Positions 61,564 to 64,000 of a DNA stretch of 64,000 bases are shown here, piece by piece (the stretch's first letter is position 1; each line of letters begins with the position of its first letter). The notes below the pieces were generated by a model, which saw nothing but the letters and a program-made list of their open reading frames with translations, did not search any database and was not told where the DNA came from. The translations under genes and the position numbers were made by a program. The DNA is from Prevotella sp. (GTDB lineage: Bacteria; Bacteroidota; Bacteroidia; Bacteroidales; Bacteroidaceae), in NCBI GenBank assembly GCA_017462915.1, contig JAFTQG010000049.1, positions 62,001-126,000 on the forward strand, given 5' to 3'.

Positions 61564-62994
61564 TTACTCGTGTACATAGAGGTCCCATCCGAGATATGTC
61601 TCGATGGCCTCGCGGAGGATATCGACTACATCGGTGCGGACCATAGCGACATGGTGCTCGAAGCCGTTCTTGCAGATGAACTTCATGAGGCCCTGAAGGT
61701 TAGGCACCTTAGTCACAGCTATGCAACCGTCCATTCCGTAAGGGTCATTGGTCATCTCGCCCTTGCCAAGGTATGCCTTGATGCAGCCAAGGGTGTCATC
61801 GGTAGAGATGCGGAAGTATGTAAACTCGCCTTCTGTACACTTGCCATAAACCGCGCCGAAGGTGCGCACCTTGCCGAGCGTACGTCCGAGAACGCCGAGA
61901 GGACCGAGCTTTATCTCGTTACGGATAAACGACTTAGGGAAGTTGCCGCAGTGTGTTACGACACACTTCTCACGGTCTTCTGCAAAGTTATTGTTCCAGT
62001 CTGCAAGGGCAGGAGCAAGCTCTGAGGCGAGATGCAGGGCGTACATTGCCACAGCACCGGCAAGGTCTGTCTCGCAGGCGCAAGGGATGCCCTTCTCGCC
62101 GAGCATAGACATCGTGACGCAGGCGGCACAGCCGTAGTTTACCTCAAGTGAGTCCCAGCACTGCATTGCCACACAGTCGACCTCGTTGGCCTCTATCCAA
62201 TTCTCCACGGCAACACCGAACTTCGCCTGTGTCTTCACCTTATCATCATAAGCCTCTGGCACTGTAGCGTATCCGCGTACGGCAGCCATCTTCCCGATGA
62301 GCTTAGGGTCGTTATCGTCTATGCGCTCTGCATTGTAGAGTATTTCAGAAAGGTCTACAGGTACAACGGTGATGCCGGAAGCCTGCAACAGCTTCTCTGA
62401 CGCGCGGCAAGTGTTGAAGCCGAGAGGACGGGTGCCTATCTGGCCTACACGGCAGTGTGTGAGTTTCTTGACTACACGGCACACGGCGGCAAACCTGTTG
62501 ACGTCCTGCATCATCAGAGGAGAGTTGATGGAGTATGTGTGGAGCGTGGTATCCGTGAACGGGATGCCGTACTGGTAAAGGTTGTTGCAGACGGAAATCT
62601 TTCCGCAGAAAGAGTCGCGGCGGTGGTCAAGGTCTACCTTGTCGTTCTCGTCGTCACATGCCTGTACGAGCACCGGCACATTAAGCTCTGCACGGGAGAT
62701 GGCATTGATGATTCCTATCTCGAAGCCGAAGTTCGGGAGAGACACGATAATGCCGTCGATCTCGTCGCGGTGCTTGCGGAAAAGCTCGGCACACTTCTTG
62801 CCGTCCTCCACTGTCTCCATGGCACCTGCCGTCACTGTCTCGTCCTCGTCCAGGAGCACGAAGCCGTAACCTGCCTTGGTGAGTTCGTTGATAAGAGTGT
62901 TGCGCACGTCAATGGCAAGCTCATAATTGAAATAGGCGCGTGTGCCTATGATGAGACCGAAAGTCTCCTTACCTGGTTTAGCTGGTTGATACAT
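61564..62994 (-). CDS. L-fucose/L-arabinose isomerase family protein
   Basis: 476 residues. Matches the fucose/arabinose isomerase superfamily: FGLIIGTRAYFNYELAIDVRNTLINELTKAGY, DGIIVSLPNFGFEIGIINAI, VGQIGTRPLGFNTCRASEKLL, VAMQCWDSLEVNYGCAACVTMSMLGEKGIPCACETDLAGAVAMYAL, and a C-terminal domain with VVTHCGNFPKSF. Mn-ligand positions (Glu/Asp/His) are compatible but I cannot fix the sugar. Cytoplasmic, same strand as the adjacent FGGY kinase gene, which together suggest an isomerase-kinase sugar route. Confidence 0.82.
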   Translation of the reverse strand: MYQPAKPGKETFGLIIGTRAYFNYELAIDVRNTLINELTKAGYGFVLLDEDETVTAGAMETVEDGKKCAELFRKHRDEIDGIIVSLPNFGFEIGIINAISRAELNVPVLVQACDDENDKVDLDHRRDSFCGKISVCNNLYQYGIPFTDTTLHTYSINSPLMMQDVNRFAAVCRVVKKLTHCRVGQIGTRPLGFNTCRASEKLLQASGITVVPVDLSEILYNAERIDDNDPKLIGKMAAVRGYATVPEAYDDKVKTQAKFGVAVENWIEANEVDCVAMQCWDSLEVNYGCAACVTMSMLGEKGIPCACETDLAGAVAMYALHLASELAPALADWNNNFAEDREKCVVTHCGNFPKSFIRNEIKLGPLGVLGRTLGKVRTFGAVYGKCTEGEFTYFRISTDDTLGCIKAYLGKGEMTNDPYGMDGCIAVTKVPNLQGLMKFICKNGFEHHVAMVRTDVVDILREAIETYLGWDLYVHE

Positions 62995-62999
62995 GATTT

Positions 63000-63165
63000 T
63001 TGGGTTGTTTAGTTGTTAGTGGTTTAGTTGGTTGGTGGTTTGGTCGTTTAGTTGTGAGTTATGAGTGGTGAGTTGAGCTTCGCTCGAAGTTCCTTCCGCT
63101 CGACAGTCTTGAAAGCAGGCTTTCGAATGTTCTCGCCTAATCGGGACGTTGACTAAACGACCAGA
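63000..63165. repeat. GGTTGTTTAG-type inverted tract between the kinase and isomerase genes
   Basis: GGTTGTTTAGTTG-like units at 63003-63055, followed by GAGTTATGAGTGG and, 100 nt on, the inverted copy ACTAAACGACC (63152-63162) of GGTCGTTTAGT (63042-63052). The right half overlaps the kinase stop region. Same family as the tract at 41183. Confidence 0.7.
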
Positions 63166-64000
63166 CTCCTCACAGCCTTCTGCCATCCTGCATACGCCGG
63201 TGCCATATCTGCCTCGGTATGTGCCGGGAGTGTGGAGTCGAGAGCTGTCCATGCCTGCTGAGCTTCGTCAAAGGTTTTCCACACGCCGAGGGCGAAACGG
63301 TTCATGACAAGTGCTCCGAAGGCGGAAGCGTCCTCTACCTCCGAGCGCACGACAGGCACTTGGAGCAGGTCGGACTGCATCTGCATGAGGAACTTATTCT
63401 TTGTAGGTCCGCCGTCGACACGTATCTCCTTCAGGTTTATCCCTGCCTTGCCTGTCATCGTCTTGATAAGGTCAGTCACCTGATATGCTATGCTTTCGAG
63501 CGCCGCGCGTACCACATGAGCCTTTGTAGAGGCGAGGGACAGACCGGAGATGCAGGCCTTTGCTTCAGCGTTCCACCATGGTGCACCGAGACCTGAGAAT
63601 GCCGGGACGAAATATACGCCACCGTTGTCAGGGACAGATGTCGCCATAGCCTCAACCTCCTGCGGTCCGTTGATGAGCTGGAGCTGGTCACGAAGCCAGT
63701 TGAGCGTGGCACCTGTGCAATGGATGTTACCCTCGAAAGCATAGAATGTCTTGCCGAGAGCAGAGAATCCGACCGATGTCACGAGGCCGTCAGGTGCAGG
63801 AGCACAGTGCTCACCGATATTTACCATGACAGAAGAGCCTGTGCCGTATGTCGCCTTGCCGAAGCCTTCGGCGAAGCACATCTGTCCGCTGAGCGCACCA
63901 TGGCTGTCGCCGAGGATTCCGGCAATCTTCACCGGACCTGCATTATATCCGAGCATGGCAAGGACATCGTCACAGACCTCGCCGTAAACGGCATCGCAAG
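63153..64000 (-). CDS. FGGY-family carbohydrate kinase, C-terminal part
   Basis: Partial: the frame is open to the window edge, giving 281 residues of the C-terminal half. The ATPase domain shows AGILGDSHGALSGQMCFAEGFGKATYGTGSSVMVNIGE, GLGAPWWNAEAKACISGLSLAST, RAALESIAYQVTDLI and VDGGPTKNKFLMQMQSDLLQVPV, typical of FGGY kinases (glycerol kinase/xylulokinase group). Phosphorylates a sugar or polyol, probably the product of the neighbouring isomerase. Specificity cannot be told. Confidence 0.85.
   Translation of the reverse strand, partial: CDAVYGEVCDDVLAMLGYNAGPVKIAGILGDSHGALSGQMCFAEGFGKATYGTGSSVMVNIGEHCAPAPDGLVTSVGFSALGKTFYAFEGNIHCTGATLNWLRDQLQLINGPQEVEAMATSVPDNGGVYFVPAFSGLGAPWWNAEAKACISGLSLASTKAHVVRAALESIAYQVTDLIKTMTGKAGINLKEIRVDGGPTKNKFLMQMQSDLLQVPVVRSEVEDASAFGALVMNRFALGVWKTFDEAQQAWTALDSTLPAHTEADMAPAYAGWQKAVRSLVV

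Overview
The window is bacterial chromosome from a member of the Bacteroidales, most likely Prevotellaceae. The supporting signs are Bacteroidetes-type promoters (TTTG, about 19-20 nt, then TAnnTTTG) before many genes, OMP/TonB receptors with a carboxypeptidase-like N-terminal domain, a DUF4494 protein, a DUF5112/DUF5113-type sensor kinase, a two-component-propeller/AraC regulator, S6-S18-L9 gene order, and C-terminal sorting-like domains. No rRNA, CRISPR array or complete transposon is present. One tRNA gene, tRNA-Gly(CCC), was found.

Layout. 1-12.9 kb: start of a probable alpha-2-macroglobulin-like protein, an M6 metalloprotease, folA, an FKBP isomerase, a GH13 amylase, fabD, the rpsF-rpsR-rplI operon, a TonB receptor with a small Cys-rich partner, and an ECF sigma factor with its anti-sigma-like membrane protein and a Spy/CpxP-like protein. 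13.4-17.75 kb: an AT-rich accessory island that abuts the 3' end of tRNA-Gly. It holds a broken mobilisation-type fragment, a KilA-N gene and a tightly overlapping run of small membrane and immunity-like genes (CdiI-like, Imm32-like), resembling an orphan polymorphic-toxin immunity (acquired interbacterial defence) cluster. 18-28 kb: yggS, DUF4494, an outer-membrane beta-barrel TonB receptor, a small OMP, an M48 peptidase and a large sensor kinase. 28.4-34.5 kb: hexuronate catabolism (eda, kdgK, LacI regulator, uxaA) and an NhaC antiporter. 35-41 kb: a tiny repetitive lipoprotein, an inositol-monophosphatase-family enzyme, a phosphodiesterase, then 1.3 kb of decayed DNA with a pectate-lyase relic and an IS-end-like element, followed by a propeller/AraC regulator. 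41-64 kb: ligA, a MaoC protein, htpX-like/lemA, a lysozyme-like transglycosylase, an acyl-CoA ligase, a DNA glycosylase, a phosphotyrosine phosphatase, a beta-helix protein, an SDR, kdsC, a type II pantothenate kinase, a GH31 glucosidase/xylosidase, typA, rpsO, xth, and a sugar isomerase/FGGY kinase pair.

The most unusual signal is in the intergenic DNA. Five loci carry arrays of exactly four units with an exact 22-bp pitch. Four of them use the palindromic core GGTNACC (extended AAAGGTNACCTTT), and one uses a different palindrome, GTCTTATAAGAC. The 9-15 bp between cores are not conserved. A second dispersed family consists of degenerate 7/8-bp repeats (GGTTATGC, GGTTGTA, GAGTTAT) arranged as head-to-head inverted arms around a conserved core (AGGAGAGTCATCTCC-like). 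It sits directly at gene ends at seven places. A third family is a ~50-bp element ending CGTAAGGACTGAAACC, seen twice. A candidate structured non-coding RNA lies near 46.8 kb.
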